NCBI GenBank assembly: GCA_003202005.1
Contig: QJJF01000003.1
Span: 434,001-498,000 of the forward strand
Length of the DNA: 64,000 bases
Origin: Williamsia faeni
GTDB taxonomy: Bacteria; Actinomycetota; Actinomycetes; Mycobacteriales; Mycobacteriaceae
Direction: 5' to 3'
Each line of letters begins with the position of its first letter. Within the stretch, counting starts at the first letter, position 1. The notes below the pieces were generated by a model that was not told the DNA's origin, made no database searches, and saw only the letters and a list, made by a program, of their open reading frames with translations. Made by a program: the position numbers and the translations under genes. This document shows, piece after piece, positions 29,193 to 38,626 of this stretch.

Positions 29193-30167
29193 ATGACACG
29201 CGTGCCGATGCCCTCACCACTGCCTGTCAAGAACGGGGTCGGACCGACGCGGCTGCGTATCCCGACATCCGGGCCGTGGGCGACCATCGCCGACTACTTC
29301 GTCGCGAAGTTCGACCACCTGGACTCCGGCGACCTGTACCGCCGGTTCGACGCCGGTGAGATCGTGGACACCGACGGCCGTCCGATCGGTCGTGGCACGG
29401 CCCTGGGTGCGGACCGTTTCCTCTGGTACTACCGCGATCTGCCGGCGGAGGACCGCGTGCCGTTCCAGGAGGAGATCCTGCACGCCGACGACGACCTCGT
29501 CGTGATCGACAAGCCGCACTTCCTCCCGACCACCCCTGGCGGGCGATATCTGCGCGAGTCCGCGCTCGTCCGATTGCGGACCCGCCTCGACAATCCGGAT
29601 CTGACGCCGATCCATCGCCTCGACCGGGCGACAGCCGGTCTGCTGATGTTCTCGGCCCGACCCGCCACGCGTGGCGCATACCAGTCGCTCTTCGAAAAGC
29701 GACGGGTGGTGAAGGTCTACGAGGCGGTGTCGGCGCGACCGCTCGAGTGGGACTCCGACGAACCGGCGATTGCCGGGCGCACCGTTCCTGTCCTCTACCG
29801 CAACCACATAGCGGCGACTCGCGGCAAGTTACGGGTTGTCGTCGACGATGCTCAGGCGCCCAACGCGGAGACCGTCATCGAGCTGAAGGACAGCGGCATC
29901 AGCGCGTCCGGACGCGCTGTGCTGCACACGATCCTGCGTCCGCACACCGGCCGCAAGCACCAGCTACGGGTGCATCTTGCGGCACTCGGAATCGGTATCC
30001 TCGGCGACAGTTGGTATCCCGACCTGCTCACCGAAGAACCAGACGACCACTCCCTCCCACTCCAATTGCTGGCGCGGGAACTGGAATTCACCGATCCACT
30101 GTCGGGACTGCCACGAGAGTTCATCACTCGCCGGACGTTGAGCGAAGCGCCGGTTACCGAGCGCTGA
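29193..30167 (+). CDS. RluA-family pseudouridine synthase
   Basis: 324 residues from ATG 29193 behind AGGTGGG (ATG 29190 also possible). Catalytic motif HRLDRATAGLL with Asp144, preceded by DDDLVVIDKPHFLPTTPGG and followed by VVKVYEAV and RPHTGRKHQLRVH, the full RluA order. Isomerises uridine in rRNA or tRNA; the exact site cannot be told. A variant S4-like stretch (SGDLYRRFDAGEIVDTDG) precedes the catalytic domain. Confidence 0.88.
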   Translation: MTRVPMPSPLPVKNGVGPTRLRIPTSGPWATIADYFVAKFDHLDSGDLYRRFDAGEIVDTDGRPIGRGTALGADRFLWYYRDLPAEDRVPFQEEILHADDDLVVIDKPHFLPTTPGGRYLRESALVRLRTRLDNPDLTPIHRLDRATAGLLMFSARPATRGAYQSLFEKRRVVKVYEAVSARPLEWDSDEPAIAGRTVPVLYRNHIAATRGKLRVVVDDAQAPNAETVIELKDSGISASGRAVLHTILRPHTGRKHQLRVHLAALGIGILGDSWYPDLLTEEPDDHSLPLQLLARELEFTDPLSGLPREFITRRTLSEAPVTER

Positions 30168-30191
30168 GCGATCTCCGGCAGTTGATCATCG

Positions 30192-30533
30192 CTACCCTCG
30201 ATTCAGGGCGGCCGCGGCCTGTACCAGTGCCACGAAGGCATCGGCGTCGACGACATCCGCCTCCTTGATGTCGATCGCGCGCCGGACACCCGCATCGAGA
30301 CTTGCGTTGAACAATTTCGACGGGTCCGGGAGCGAGGCGCCCCGGGCAAAAGTCACCTTGATCTTGTCCTTGTAGGTCTCGAGTGTGCAGATGAGGCCGT
30401 CGAGCGAGAACGTCGGCACACCATCGGGATTCGAGGCCTTACGCCACTTCGCTTCTTCGACGATCTCAGGCTCGGCCTGCACGATCAGGGACCGCACCTC
30501 ACTTACCCGGGATTCCCGCCAATCACCACTCAT
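30192..30533 (-). CDS. DUF1801 domain protein
   Basis: 113 residues. Matches the DUF1801/YdhG type: IVQAEPEIVEEAKWRKASNP, an early strand with FSLDGLICTLETYKDKIKVTF split over two beta strands, and a conserved SLDAGVRRAIDI helix near the end. Small soluble protein of unknown biochemical role. Converges on the RluA-type gene with 24 bases between stops; it marks the last ordinary gene before the catabolic island. Confidence 0.75.
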   Translation of the reverse strand: MSGDWRESRVSEVRSLIVQAEPEIVEEAKWRKASNPDGVPTFSLDGLICTLETYKDKIKVTFARGASLPDPSKLFNASLDAGVRRAIDIKEADVVDADAFVALVQAAAALNRG

Positions 30534-30650
30534 GGGGTCTCACGGTAGCGGAAAACCGGGTCCCGGTCCCGAAGAAGCAAGAGCCGTCTCCTGCAGGATA
30601 AAAAGCGGAACTGTTGGGGAAGTTTCCCAGAGTTCAGTCGGGTTCGACGG

Positions 30651-32318
30651 TCAGGCGCCGATGTCGCGGTTGGGCTGAGCAGCGACATGTCGACCCGCCC
30701 GGTAGCCCATCGTGACGCTCGGACCGATACATCCGCCACCGCCGGGGTAGGTCGCCCCGAGGATCGACGCAGAGGTGTTACCGGCCGCGTAGAGGCCGTC
30801 GATGATCGGTACCCGGTTGCCCAGAACTCGCCCATCGGCATCGACCCGGCAGCCACCGTTGGTACCGATGGTGCCCGGCCATTGCTGGATCGCGCCGAAT
30901 GTCGGCCCGACGATCGGCTTGATGTCAACGACGTCGGGCCCGGTGAGCGCGTGCGTCTGCTGTGGGTCGCCCCAGTCCAGGTCTTCGCCCTTTTCGGCGA
31001 GTTCGTTGTACCGGTTCACCGTCTGCGACAGCGTCTCGGGGTCGATGCCGATCTTCTCGGCGAGCTCGGTGATCGAACCGGCAACCGCCACCCACTCCGG
31101 TGGCTCTTCGCCGTTGGGTCCGGTGAGGTTCAGTTCGATGCCCGGTTTCGAGCCCATGATCCCCTGCTCGAAGTGCGCAGCGCCGAAGATGATCCACGCG
31201 GGAGGTTTGTTCGGGAAGCCGGGGTCCCGCTGATCGAAGGTGTTGAACGGATGTGAGAAATCGTTGTAGGTGTAGCCGCCGTGCATGAACCGTTCGCCCT
31301 GCTGATTCACGATGATCGAGCCCGGGCCGAAGCCCATGATCATCTGCGGCAGCGGGTTGCCGTCGCGTCCGGTCTCCCACGGCTCGTATACGACGCCGTA
31401 GCTGAAGAACGTACTCATAGAGCCCATCTTGGCCCCGATCTCCATCGCCATGAGGTGGCCGTCACCGGTATTCGCCCACGGTGTCATCGGTTTGACCTCG
31501 TAGCCGATGTAGGCCTTCACCATGTCGGCATTCCACTCGAAGCCACCGCAAGCCAGCACGACGCCCTTGCGTGCACCGATCCTGGTCTTGCCCTGCGGTC
31601 CGTCCACCACGACACCGACAACCGCCGATCCGTCTTTGACCAGCTCGACTGCCGGGGACTCGGTGCGCACCTCGATACCCTGGTCGACCAGCGCCTTGAG
31701 CAGCGGCGCGATCAGGCCGCCACCTTTGGCCCGCCATCCCTCGCGCTGACGCTTTTCGAGCTCCTCGGGGCTGACGTCACCGCGCCGCTGCTCGGCGAAG
31801 CTCACCTCGGCCGGCGGCACCCAGGGGCCCCGGTTGATCTTGTTCGCCAGCTCCTCGCCCAATTCGGCCGCAGCCGGATAAGCCTTGGGGGACAACGATC
31901 TCGGAAACGGGCGGACGCCGGGGATGCGATCACCGATCACCGAGTAGTAGTCATCGAGCATGATGTGTGGCTCGGACCGATATCCGGTGTGCTCCTCCAG
32001 ATAGAGGATCGCCTCCGGCGCGGTGTCGACGTACACCTCGACGAGCGATGGGTCGCTTTCGCGGCCGTCGGACAGCCGGTGGATGTACGCGATCGCGTCC
32101 TCACGGGAATCCTTGTCGGCAACGTGGTGGTTGTTCGGGATCCACATGTCGCCACCGGAGACCGCAGTGGTGCCGCCGATGTACTCGTCTTTCTCGACGA
32201 CGAGCACGCTCGCGCCACCGTCGGTGGCCCGCAATGCCGCCGTCAGGGCACCTCCACCGCTACCGACGACGACCACGTCGACGATTTCGTCCCACCGGTT
32301 GTTGTTCTCTTCAGACAT
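30651..32318 (-). CDS. FAD-binding dehydrogenase, divergent KstD-like
   Basis: 555 residues from ATG 32318, with GGGAG 7 bases upstream. FAD motif VVVVGSGGGALTAALRA, GGTTAVSGGDMWIPNN, and the C-terminal GLYAAGNTSASILGATYPGGGGCIGPS place it in the 3-ketosteroid-delta1-dehydrogenase/fumarate-reductase flavoprotein group. The substrate-contact segment PFYAA…GTKGG of true KstD reads PTFGAIQQWPGTIGTNGG, so the catalytic Tyr is Phe; it may use another substrate or reduce instead of oxidise. First of three related flavoproteins in this half of the window. The 117 bases after its stop hold no gene. Confidence 0.8.
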   Translation of the reverse strand: MSEENNNRWDEIVDVVVVGSGGGALTAALRATDGGASVLVVEKDEYIGGTTAVSGGDMWIPNNHHVADKDSREDAIAYIHRLSDGRESDPSLVEVYVDTAPEAILYLEEHTGYRSEPHIMLDDYYSVIGDRIPGVRPFPRSLSPKAYPAAAELGEELANKINRGPWVPPAEVSFAEQRRGDVSPEELEKRQREGWRAKGGGLIAPLLKALVDQGIEVRTESPAVELVKDGSAVVGVVVDGPQGKTRIGARKGVVLACGGFEWNADMVKAYIGYEVKPMTPWANTGDGHLMAMEIGAKMGSMSTFFSYGVVYEPWETGRDGNPLPQMIMGFGPGSIIVNQQGERFMHGGYTYNDFSHPFNTFDQRDPGFPNKPPAWIIFGAAHFEQGIMGSKPGIELNLTGPNGEEPPEWVAVAGSITELAEKIGIDPETLSQTVNRYNELAEKGEDLDWGDPQQTHALTGPDVVDIKPIVGPTFGAIQQWPGTIGTNGGCRVDADGRVLGNRVPIIDGLYAAGNTSASILGATYPGGGGCIGPSVTMGYRAGRHVAAQPNRDIGA

Positions 32319-32463
32319 CAAGATCTCCCGCATGATCGGCATTGGCCAAGACCACGCCTGTGGCGGATCTCCTGACCGGTCACGCTAGATGGTGCAGTGG
32401 CACAGGGAAACCGATCATTCCGATATCCGGAACGGTGCGCCCGCGAACGAAGTCGTCGGCCCG

Positions 32464-33195
32464 TCACAAGGCACGTTCATCGGTGAAGTCCGCCCGTCGG
32501 TGGACGATATCGTGCGCCAGAGAGGAGATGGACCGAGACTCGACGTACGCCCGTGCCCGCAGTCGAGCGCCGGCGTCGGCAATCGATATGTCCAAGCGGA
32601 CCGACAGAACTCCGATTGCGGTGTGCACGTCAGCGCGTGCGAACTGGTAGTTGCCTTGCCGATGTTCATAATGCGATTGTTCGAGTGTCCACCGGTAGTC
32701 CACGAGTTCGTCGAGCACCGCCTGACCCAGACGTTCCGAGAATCCTTGTGCGGTCGTATATTGCGGCGACGTCAGGTCGGCTTTCGAGTGCCGGCGATAG
32801 AACTCCAGTACCCCTAGTCGAGCCCCACCGGTGAGTATGGGGAATGCGAAGATTCCGTGAACACCGAGCTCGTTGAATACCTCAGAGCTGAACGCCGGCC
32901 ATCGTGCCGGGAACATTCGGCTGCTGATATCGGGTAGTGATACCGGCACACGTTGCTTGAAGGCTTCCAGACATGGCCCCTCTCCCACCGTGAACTGCAA
33001 CTCGTCGATCCGTGCCGCGACCGCATCCGTCGCATACAACAGATCGCGTGACCGAGCGTCGTCGGTCAGGATCGACACTGCGGCCCCGTCGGCTTCGACC
33101 GCCTCCATACTCGAGGTCGCGAGGTTCCTCGTGTGGGGCATGCACAACTCATCAGCATTGCCACCGCCACTTTGTTGGGCTGGCTCATCTGCCAT
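32464..33195 (-). CDS. GAF-ANTAR antiterminator-type regulator
   Basis: 243 residues. N-terminal GAF domain (AVSILTDDARSRDLLYATDAVAARIDELQ split by turns, GEGPCLEAF) and C-terminal ANTAR helices (FARADVHTAIGVLSVRLDI, SIADAGARLRARAYVESRS). ANTAR domains bind paired hairpins in leader RNA and prevent termination. The GAF domain would sense a small molecule. Its start overlaps the end of the upstream GAF-ANTAR gene by 11 bases, so the two are co-translated. Confidence 0.82.
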   Translation of the reverse strand: MADEPAQQSGGGNADELCMPHTRNLATSSMEAVEADGAAVSILTDDARSRDLLYATDAVAARIDELQFTVGEGPCLEAFKQRVPVSLPDISSRMFPARWPAFSSEVFNELGVHGIFAFPILTGGARLGVLEFYRRHSKADLTSPQYTTAQGFSERLGQAVLDELVDYRWTLEQSHYEHRQGNYQFARADVHTAIGVLSVRLDISIADAGARLRARAYVESRSISSLAHDIVHRRADFTDERAL

Positions 33196-33961
33196 CCAAA
33201 GACCTTCTCTTCACGTCGAGATCTACGTTGCTGCCGTTCGAATGTGATGTCCGTCCGGGGGTTGTCTCCGGTGCGGCGCTGTCGGCACCTGTCTCGATAA
33301 GCCGCTGAGCGATCTCGGAAAGTTTGACGTTGGAATCCTGGGACAGCTTCCGCAAGAGGCCGAACGCGTGATCGGCGTCGACACTGAAGCGTTCCATGAT
33401 CATTCCTTTGGCCTGCCCGATGACGTCTCGCCCCTGCACTGCCTGATGGAGTTGCTCGCTTTCGCGACCGGCGGCAATCGCGACCGCGGCGTGCGCGGTG
33501 AACAGTTCGCCCACATTCCTGGACCGACCGGTGAATACGTCCGCTGCGGAGCTGTACATGTTGACGGTTCCCGTCTTGTTTTCACCCGCATCGAAGGGCA
33601 CACACATCATTGCTCGCACCCCTACTGCAGCCGCCGCATTCATGAATTGGGGCCATCGTTTCTCGTGCGATACATCGTTGATCACCACAGTGTCGCCGTT
33701 TACGGAAGCATCGAAGCTCGGCCCCTCCCCCAGGTCAGACTGGAGGGTGTCGCAGGTGTCGGCAAGATCATCGGCCACACCCGCCCGCTCGATCTTTCCT
33801 TTGGCAACCACGACGACGCTGACATAGTCCGCGGCCGGCACCAGGCGCGTCGCTGTCTTCGATATCGTCGCAGCGAGCAGGGCAGTGTCATGGCGTGCGA
33901 TGGATAGCTCTCGCGCTACTGCAGCGAGGTCTTCGGGGAGATTCAATGTGTACTCGTTCAT
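33185..33961 (-). CDS. GAF-ANTAR antiterminator-type regulator
   Basis: 258 residues from ATG 33961, with GGAGG 6 bases upstream; the longer frame to 34030 lacks a ribosome site. GAF domain with LGEGPSFDASVNGDTV and VRAMMCVPFDAGENKTGT, then an intact ANTAR (GRDVIGQAKGMIMERFSV, AFGLLRKLSQDSNVKLSEIA). A Ser/Thr-rich tail follows. First gene of the overlapping pair; it likely acts with the STAS protein across the divergent region in stress or nutrient signalling. Confidence 0.85.
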   Translation of the reverse strand: MNEYTLNLPEDLAAVARELSIARHDTALLAATISKTATRLVPAADYVSVVVVAKGKIERAGVADDLADTCDTLQSDLGEGPSFDASVNGDTVVINDVSHEKRWPQFMNAAAAVGVRAMMCVPFDAGENKTGTVNMYSSAADVFTGRSRNVGELFTAHAAVAIAAGRESEQLHQAVQGRDVIGQAKGMIMERFSVDADHAFGLLRKLSQDSNVKLSEIAQRLIETGADSAAPETTPGRTSHSNGSNVDLDVKRRSLDGR

Positions 33962-34350
33962 GGCCGTCCTCCATGTCGAACCCACCAATTCCCAGTCACA
34001 GATATTAGGCACCCACCCCAGTGATTGCAAGACCTGTTCCGCAGCGTGTTTTCGACCGGGTCCTACTGCTGCCCAGCACTATTGGGCCGCCCGATGCACC
34101 GGTATGGCTTGCCGGGGTCGGACGTCAATCCACCATCTCTGCCGTGCTCTCTTCGGGACCCTCACAGCTATCGTGGCCAACGTGAAAACGTGTGCCCGCC
34201 AAGCGCATTTCTAAACGTTGTCCGGCATAGTTCGTTGTTTGGGACGATTCCGTGACATGATGGGAGGCGGTACAGCCAACGCCGTCAACTGACAGTCTCA
34301 CTCCCATGATGACGAGTCAGCATCGTTCCGGCGAGCTGGAGACACGAATC
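33962..34350. other. Intergenic region between GAF-ANTAR pair and STAS gene
   Basis: 389 bases without a convincing gene. Divergent promoters must lie here. No paired-hairpin ANTAR target with a following T run was recognised by eye, and no tRNA-like cloverleaf. Confidence 0.4.
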
Positions 34351-34767
34351 ATGCGAACAACCGCTACGAACCCCATTCTTCCCGACCACGCTCCCCGAAG
34401 GGGGGAGAGCTCTGCCATCACCGTGATGTCTGCGCAGCACCACGACCTGGTGGTTCTCTCCGTTGCGGGCACAATCGACGCGCTTACAGCACCGCTTTTG
34501 ACCGACGCGGTGACAGCAGCTCTGGCCGGTCACCCCGGAGGCCTGATCATCGATCTGACCGACACCGTCTTCCTGGCATCAGCAGGGATGAGTGCACTAC
34601 TCGTTGCGCACGCCAGCGCACCCACCGGACACTTCGGCGTCGTTGCCGACGGCCCATCGACGGGCAGGCCGCTGAAGCTCGTCGGACTGCACCTTGCGAT
34701 GACCATCTACCCCACGCTCGCCACCGCGCTGGCCGCGTTTGCCAACGTTACGGAGGTCAGCGCGTAA
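34351..34767 (+). CDS. STAS-domain anti-sigma-factor antagonist
   Basis: 138 residues from ATG 34351, with GGAG 9 bases upstream; ATG 34306 would add 15 residues without a ribosome site. The STAS fold is clear: VVLSVAGTIDALTAPLLTDAV, GGLIIDLTDTVFLASAGMSAL and a final helical region. Ser77 in FLASAGMSALL is the expected phosphorylation site for an RsbW-like kinase. Such proteins release a stress sigma factor when unphosphorylated. No kinase or sigma gene adjoins. Confidence 0.8.
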   Translation: MRTTATNPILPDHAPRRGESSAITVMSAQHHDLVVLSVAGTIDALTAPLLTDAVTAALAGHPGGLIIDLTDTVFLASAGMSALLVAHASAPTGHFGVVADGPSTGRPLKLVGLHLAMTIYPTLATALAAFANVTEVSA

Positions 34768-35017
34768 TCCGCGTGCGCGTACATCCGCCGGGGCAGGGTA
34801 GGTAAATCGTTGTGCACCAAACATTCCGGTCACAAACCACTCCATTCGGTCCGTCACTGCCGATTCCGACGGGCACCATGACAGCGACCCTTGGGACGTT
34901 CACCGCGACAAGTTTGACGACGTGGACCAATCGCCACATTGCATCCGGGTCCACGACTGGTCTTTGCTAAAGTAATGAGCGTCGTTAGGTAGACACATAC
35001 CGGCGGAAAGGACCACG

Positions 35018-35431
35018 ATGCGGGAGATTATGAACCGGTTCACCGTCGCCGTGGTCGCCGCGCTGGGTGTGATCAGCGGTTCCATGATCACGACATCGAA
35101 CGCCTCAGCGGCGCAGGTCTATCTGAGCCCGATGTTCCGCGACCGAGTGGTCATCATCGAGCTGACGCACTCCGAGACCGTTGCCGCTGCCCAGATAGGG
35201 GCCGGCAACGTGATCAACGCCGTGCTCGGCAACAATCGCTGGGGTGTGCTCCTCGAGGACGGTTCCAAATATCGGGGCCCTGACGACCTCCCCGTGCTGG
35301 CCCGGTCATGGAACACAGTGACAGGTCAGCAAGTCATCGCAGAGGCCGCTGCCCATCCCAGCGGGCGCGTGGTGTTCGGCGTGTTCCCAGACAACCCCAC
35401 GCTGCCGTTGTGGGTCATGCAGGACTGGTAG
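35018..35431 (+). CDS. Small secreted protein of unknown function
   Basis: 137 residues from ATG 35018, with AAAGGA 5 bases upstream (ATG 35030 has GGAG only 3 bases away). Sec signal with cleavage near NASAAQVYL. The mature ~100 residues contain no Cys and show alternating beta strands (RVVIIELTHSETVAAAQIG, NRWGVLLEDGSKYRG) and an aromatic C-terminus (LWVMQDW). Unrecognised. Upstream 250 bases carry no gene. Confidence 0.65.
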   Translation: MREIMNRFTVAVVAALGVISGSMITTSNASAAQVYLSPMFRDRVVIIELTHSETVAAAQIGAGNVINAVLGNNRWGVLLEDGSKYRGPDDLPVLARSWNTVTGQQVIAEAAAHPSGRVVFGVFPDNPTLPLWVMQDW

Positions 35432-35457
35432 CCCGCTCGGCAAACGGGCGATCGGCG

Positions 35458-36549
35458 TCAGTCCAACCAGAGCGTGGCCGGGTCTGCGGCCGCTCGGGCA
35501 GGTGCTAGCGGCGTATCCGGCACCGAACGCGAAAAGCGCGGTGCCACAGCCGGTTGCGTGACACCATCGAGCTCGATGAGTGTTTGACGGTTCAGCAGAT
35601 GCTTGTCCTGGGTGGCCTCGTCCCAGTTCAGTACCGGTGAAGCGCAGGCATCTGTGCCGTCGAAGATCGCAGTCCACTCGTCGCGTGTCTTGGACTTGAA
35701 CACCTCTGCAAAACGAACTTTCATCGCCGGCCACGAAGACTTGTCGAGCTGGTCGGGCAGAGCGCCATCCGCGCCGAGTCCCATACCTTCGAGCAGCAGC
35801 GAATAGAACTGCGGCTCAATGGCGCCGACCGCAAAATACCTGCCATCGGCGGTCTCGTACACCTCGTAGAACGGCGCCCCGGTATCGAGTTTGTTGACTC
35901 CGCGCTGGTCCTCCCAGCGCCCGTCACCGCGCCACGACCACATCATCTGACCGAGGACCGAGACCCCGTCGACCATCGCTGCATCGACGGTTTGACCTCG
36001 ACCCGACGTTCCACGCTCGATGAGCGCGGCAAGAATGCCCTGAACCAGAAACATCGATCCCCCACCGAAATCGCCGAAGAGATTCAATGGCGGCGTGGGC
36101 CTTTCGTCGGCACGCCCGACCGCATGCAACAAACCGGTCATGGCGATGTAGTTGATGTCGTGCCCGGCCACCTGCGCCATGGGGCCATCCTGCCCCCAAC
36201 CGGTCATCCGCCCGTAGACGATCCGCGGGTTCACCGCGGCGACATCCTCCGGCCCGAAACCGAGGCGTTCGGTCACCCCCGGCCGAAATCCTTCGATGAC
36301 AACGTCGGCCCTCGCAATTAGGTTCATCACTGCCGCTTTGTCGACGGCGTCTTTGAGGTTGGCCTCCACCACGGTCCGATTGCGCAGCATCTGGTCGGCC
36401 ACCTGACCCTCGGCGGGCAACTTGCCGGGCCGCTCCACCCGCACCACCTCGGCACCCAGGTCGCCCAGCATCATCGCGGCATGCGGGCCCGGCCCGATCC
36501 CTGCGAACTCAACAACCCGGATGCCGCGCAGCGGTCCGCTCTTCGCCAT
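35458..36549 (-). CDS. CoA-transferase family III, alpha-methylacyl-CoA racemase-like
   Basis: 363 residues from ATG 36549 behind AGGA. N-terminal [48 protein letters not shown], then [12 protein letters not shown] and [14 protein letters not shown], where the His/Asp pair of the AMACR/Mcr active site lies. Epimerises 2-methylacyl-CoA so that S-specific acyl-CoA dehydrogenases can act, as in steroid side-chain degradation, or transfers CoA. It fits the acyl-CoA dehydrogenase and crotonases at 45-48 kb. Likely co-transcribed with the PNPOx-like and NTF2-fold genes upstream (gaps 147 and 78 bases). Confidence 0.88.
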   Translation of the reverse strand: MAKSGPLRGIRVVEFAGIGPGPHAAMMLGDLGAEVVRVERPGKLPAEGQVADQMLRNRTVVEANLKDAVDKAAVMNLIARADVVIEGFRPGVTERLGFGPEDVAAVNPRIVYGRMTGWGQDGPMAQVAGHDINYIAMTGLLHAVGRADERPTPPLNLFGDFGGGSMFLVQGILAALIERGTSGRGQTVDAAMVDGVSVLGQMMWSWRGDGRWEDQRGVNKLDTGAPFYEVYETADGRYFAVGAIEPQFYSLLLEGMGLGADGALPDQLDKSSWPAMKVRFAEVFKSKTRDEWTAIFDGTDACASPVLNWDEATQDKHLLNRQTLIELDGVTQPAVAPRFSRSVPDTPLAPARAAADPATLWLD

Positions 36550-36696
36550 GTTTGTTCCTATCGCCAGTGGTGTACACCGGCTGTCAAAGCCGGCGGTGGT
36601 CAAGCGGTCCCGAGCTCATCGCGCTCCCATGTAGACGGCGGCGATAAGCACCACCCAGGCGACAACGATCGTCAGGCGGTACGTCAAGGAACCGGT

Positions 36697-37218
36697 TCAG
36701 GTCCGATCCCAGCGGTCGTAGCCGCTGGAAGCAACCGCGCGGCTCAGGGCCTCGGAGTTGTAGGTGAAGAAGTCCACCGGATCGAACTCGATCACGACGC
36801 GGGCCGGTGTGTCCAGCAACGCCATCTGCTGATCGAAGGCCTCATCGTCTGCAGCCATGCCGACGCGCTTCAAGAACAGCGGCAGCAGCCACCGCACCAG
36901 GTCTCGATCACCGTCGTGGACGGTGGCCAAGGTCTTGGTGGTGATCATCGCCCCGATCATCTCCGTCCCGAGACTCGACACGGTGATGCAGCTCTGCGGG
37001 CGGGCCCGAAGTGCCTGCACCCGTTTCCTGTTCGATGCGGTGTGCACCCAGAACTTGCCCTCCGAGCGCACGAAAGAATGTGGCATCGATACCGGCCAAC
37101 CATCTTTGTTGGTCCACGACACAGTGCATTCGTCCTGGAGTTCGAACAGCTTTTCGCGCTCGTCGGCCGTGAGTTTAAATGCCGACAGGTCCTCGAGATT
37201 ATCCAGTTTTTCAGTCAT
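36697..37218 (-). CDS. Pyridoxamine 5'-phosphate oxidase-like flavin-binding protein
   Basis: 173 residues from ATG 37218. Split beta-barrel pattern: ECTVSWTNKDGWPVSMPHSF, KFWVHTASNRKRVQALRARP, QSCITVSSLGTEM, ending in RVVIEFDPVDFFTYNSEAL. Actinobacterial relatives bind FMN or F420 and reduce diverse ligands. It sits between the AMACR-like and the NTF2-fold genes, so a reductive step on the same substrate is plausible. An upstream start at 37272 is less likely because that stretch is Gly/Arg-rich and lacks a ribosome site. Confidence 0.72.
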   Translation of the reverse strand: MTEKLDNLEDLSAFKLTADEREKLFELQDECTVSWTNKDGWPVSMPHSFVRSEGKFWVHTASNRKRVQALRARPQSCITVSSLGTEMIGAMITTKTLATVHDGDRDLVRWLLPLFLKRVGMAADDEAFDQQMALLDTPARVVIEFDPVDFFTYNSEALSRAVASSGYDRWDRT

Positions 37219-37296
37219 ACCGGCGGACGCTACGCCGCAACCTCGACGCCCTCTCCCCGGTGTCCCGCTCACTGAAACCGAACACGAAACCCGCCG

Positions 37297-37764
37297 TCAG
37301 AGATTCAGTGATACACCGGTTTTGAGTTTGAAACTGGGTAGGTCGTGGAGCGAGATCGTGAGCTCATACGTGCGGTCGTACCCCGTCTCACACACCTTCC
37401 AACCATCTGCGGTGCGCCGATATCGGTCGGTGTAGAACGCCGCTCCGGTCAACATCATCTCGTGGTCGATCATGACAACCCGGTCCTGCATGTACCAGCT
37501 GCCGGTGGCCTCATCGTCGGCGACGGTGATCTCCGGATGATCCACGCGATGTTCGGTGATGATGTTCGGTCCCAGCGAATCTCGCATGAACCCGAGCAGG
37601 TTGTCCCGACCGGTGAGAACGAGATTGCCGCCCTGGTGACCGTCTTCACCGTAGTTGCCGATGATGTCCTCGGTCAGTGTGCTCGCCAGCAGATCCCAAT
37701 CCTTGGTGTCGATGGCACGTAGATAGCGGTACTTGACCTGTTTGATCGCTGAGATGTCGTCCAT
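37297..37764 (-). CDS. NTF2/SnoaL-fold protein, possible isomerase or dehydratase
   Basis: 155 residues from ATG 37764. Cone-like fold pattern: ISAIKQVKYRYLRAIDTKDWDLL helix, FMRDSLGPNIITEHRVDHPEI, GSWYMQDRVVM, and YRRTADGWKVCETGYDRTYE. Related to SnoaL_4 and bile-acid 7-alpha-dehydratase-like proteins. Tyr, His and Asp residues that could act as acid-base are present, but I cannot assign them. A second NTF2-fold gene is divergent from it across 194 bases. Confidence 0.72.
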   Translation of the reverse strand: MDDISAIKQVKYRYLRAIDTKDWDLLASTLTEDIIGNYGEDGHQGGNLVLTGRDNLLGFMRDSLGPNIITEHRVDHPEITVADDEATGSWYMQDRVVMIDHEMMLTGAAFYTDRYRRTADGWKVCETGYDRTYELTISLHDLPSFKLKTGVSLNL

Positions 37765-37958
37765 GAGAACAGGAATCCTTTCGCCGGCGCTGATCGGTGG
37801 ACCGGCACAGTGGTCGCCGACCGACAGTACAACCGATCTCAGATCTGCGTTCCACCCAAACGACCGGTCACCGGACACCGTTCCGCTGTATGGAATCTCA
37901 ACGCCCGCAGCTGATCACACAACTCTACGGTGATTGCCACCGACCCGGGAGGTTTATC

Positions 37959-38480
37959 ATGCCAACTGCCGAAACCAATGCCATCGCCGAATTGGTTGCC
38001 AAGCAGGCGATCACCGAGGCCCTTCATTCGTACTGCCGGGGCCTTGACCGGATGGAGCGGACTCTCGCCGAGAGCGTATGGCATCAGGACGGTACCGCGG
38101 ACTACGGTCCCGGATATCGGGGTAGTGGTTCGGGCTTCCTCGACTTTGTCTGGGAGTACCACGCCGGATTCGCAAATCATTCACACATGGTGAGCAACAT
38201 CCTCATCCGGGTGGATCTCGAGGCCGGGACCGCATCAAGCGAGACCTATGTGGCCGTCTGGTTGCGGACCGCCCCGTCCGACGGCATCGCGAGAGATCAG
38301 TTCCATCGTGGACGTTACGCCGACCGGTGGTCCCTCCGCGACGGTGTCTGGGCGATCGATCATCGGACCTATGTCGGCGACATGATTCTCGAAGCCCAGA
38401 ATCCGGCAGGGCCGGGCCCGGACATGATGCCGCAGGGCCACCGCGACACCACTGACCTCTCGTACACGGTGCTCACCTGA
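37959..38480 (+). CDS. NTF2/SnoaL-fold protein
   Basis: 173 residues from ATG 37959, with GGAGG 6 bases upstream. Opens IAELVAKQAITEALHSYCRGLDRME, the usual first helix of SnoaL_4 proteins, with HSHMVSNILIRVD and the Trp-Arg strand RYADRWSLRDGVWAIDHRTYVGD. Likely a dehydratase, isomerase or non-catalytic partner. Divergent from the other NTF2-fold gene and followed by the membrane protein at 38627. Confidence 0.75.
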   Translation: MPTAETNAIAELVAKQAITEALHSYCRGLDRMERTLAESVWHQDGTADYGPGYRGSGSGFLDFVWEYHAGFANHSHMVSNILIRVDLEAGTASSETYVAVWLRTAPSDGIARDQFHRGRYADRWSLRDGVWAIDHRTYVGDMILEAQNPAGPGPDMMPQGHRDTTDLSYTVLT

Positions 38481-38511
38481 CGGTCAGTCACCTCCGATGA
38501 CCGAAATGTGT

Positions 38512-38526
38512 TCCGGTCACCGGAAT
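38512..38526. promoter_or_regulatory. 15-bp palindrome upstream of the membrane-protein gene
   Basis: TTCCGGT and ACCGGAA around one C, with an outer TGACCG/CGGTCA pair overlapping. It lies 101 bases before the ATG at 38627 and 32 bases after the NTF2-fold stop. Operator or weak hairpin. Confidence 0.4.
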
Positions 38527-38626
38527 CTCCGGATGAGGCCGAGTGTGCGGGTTGCCACACTGAGGCAACTTCACAAGCGGGCGACTACTTCGCCGACGCC
38601 AAAAGACTGATCAAAGGAGATCCGTG

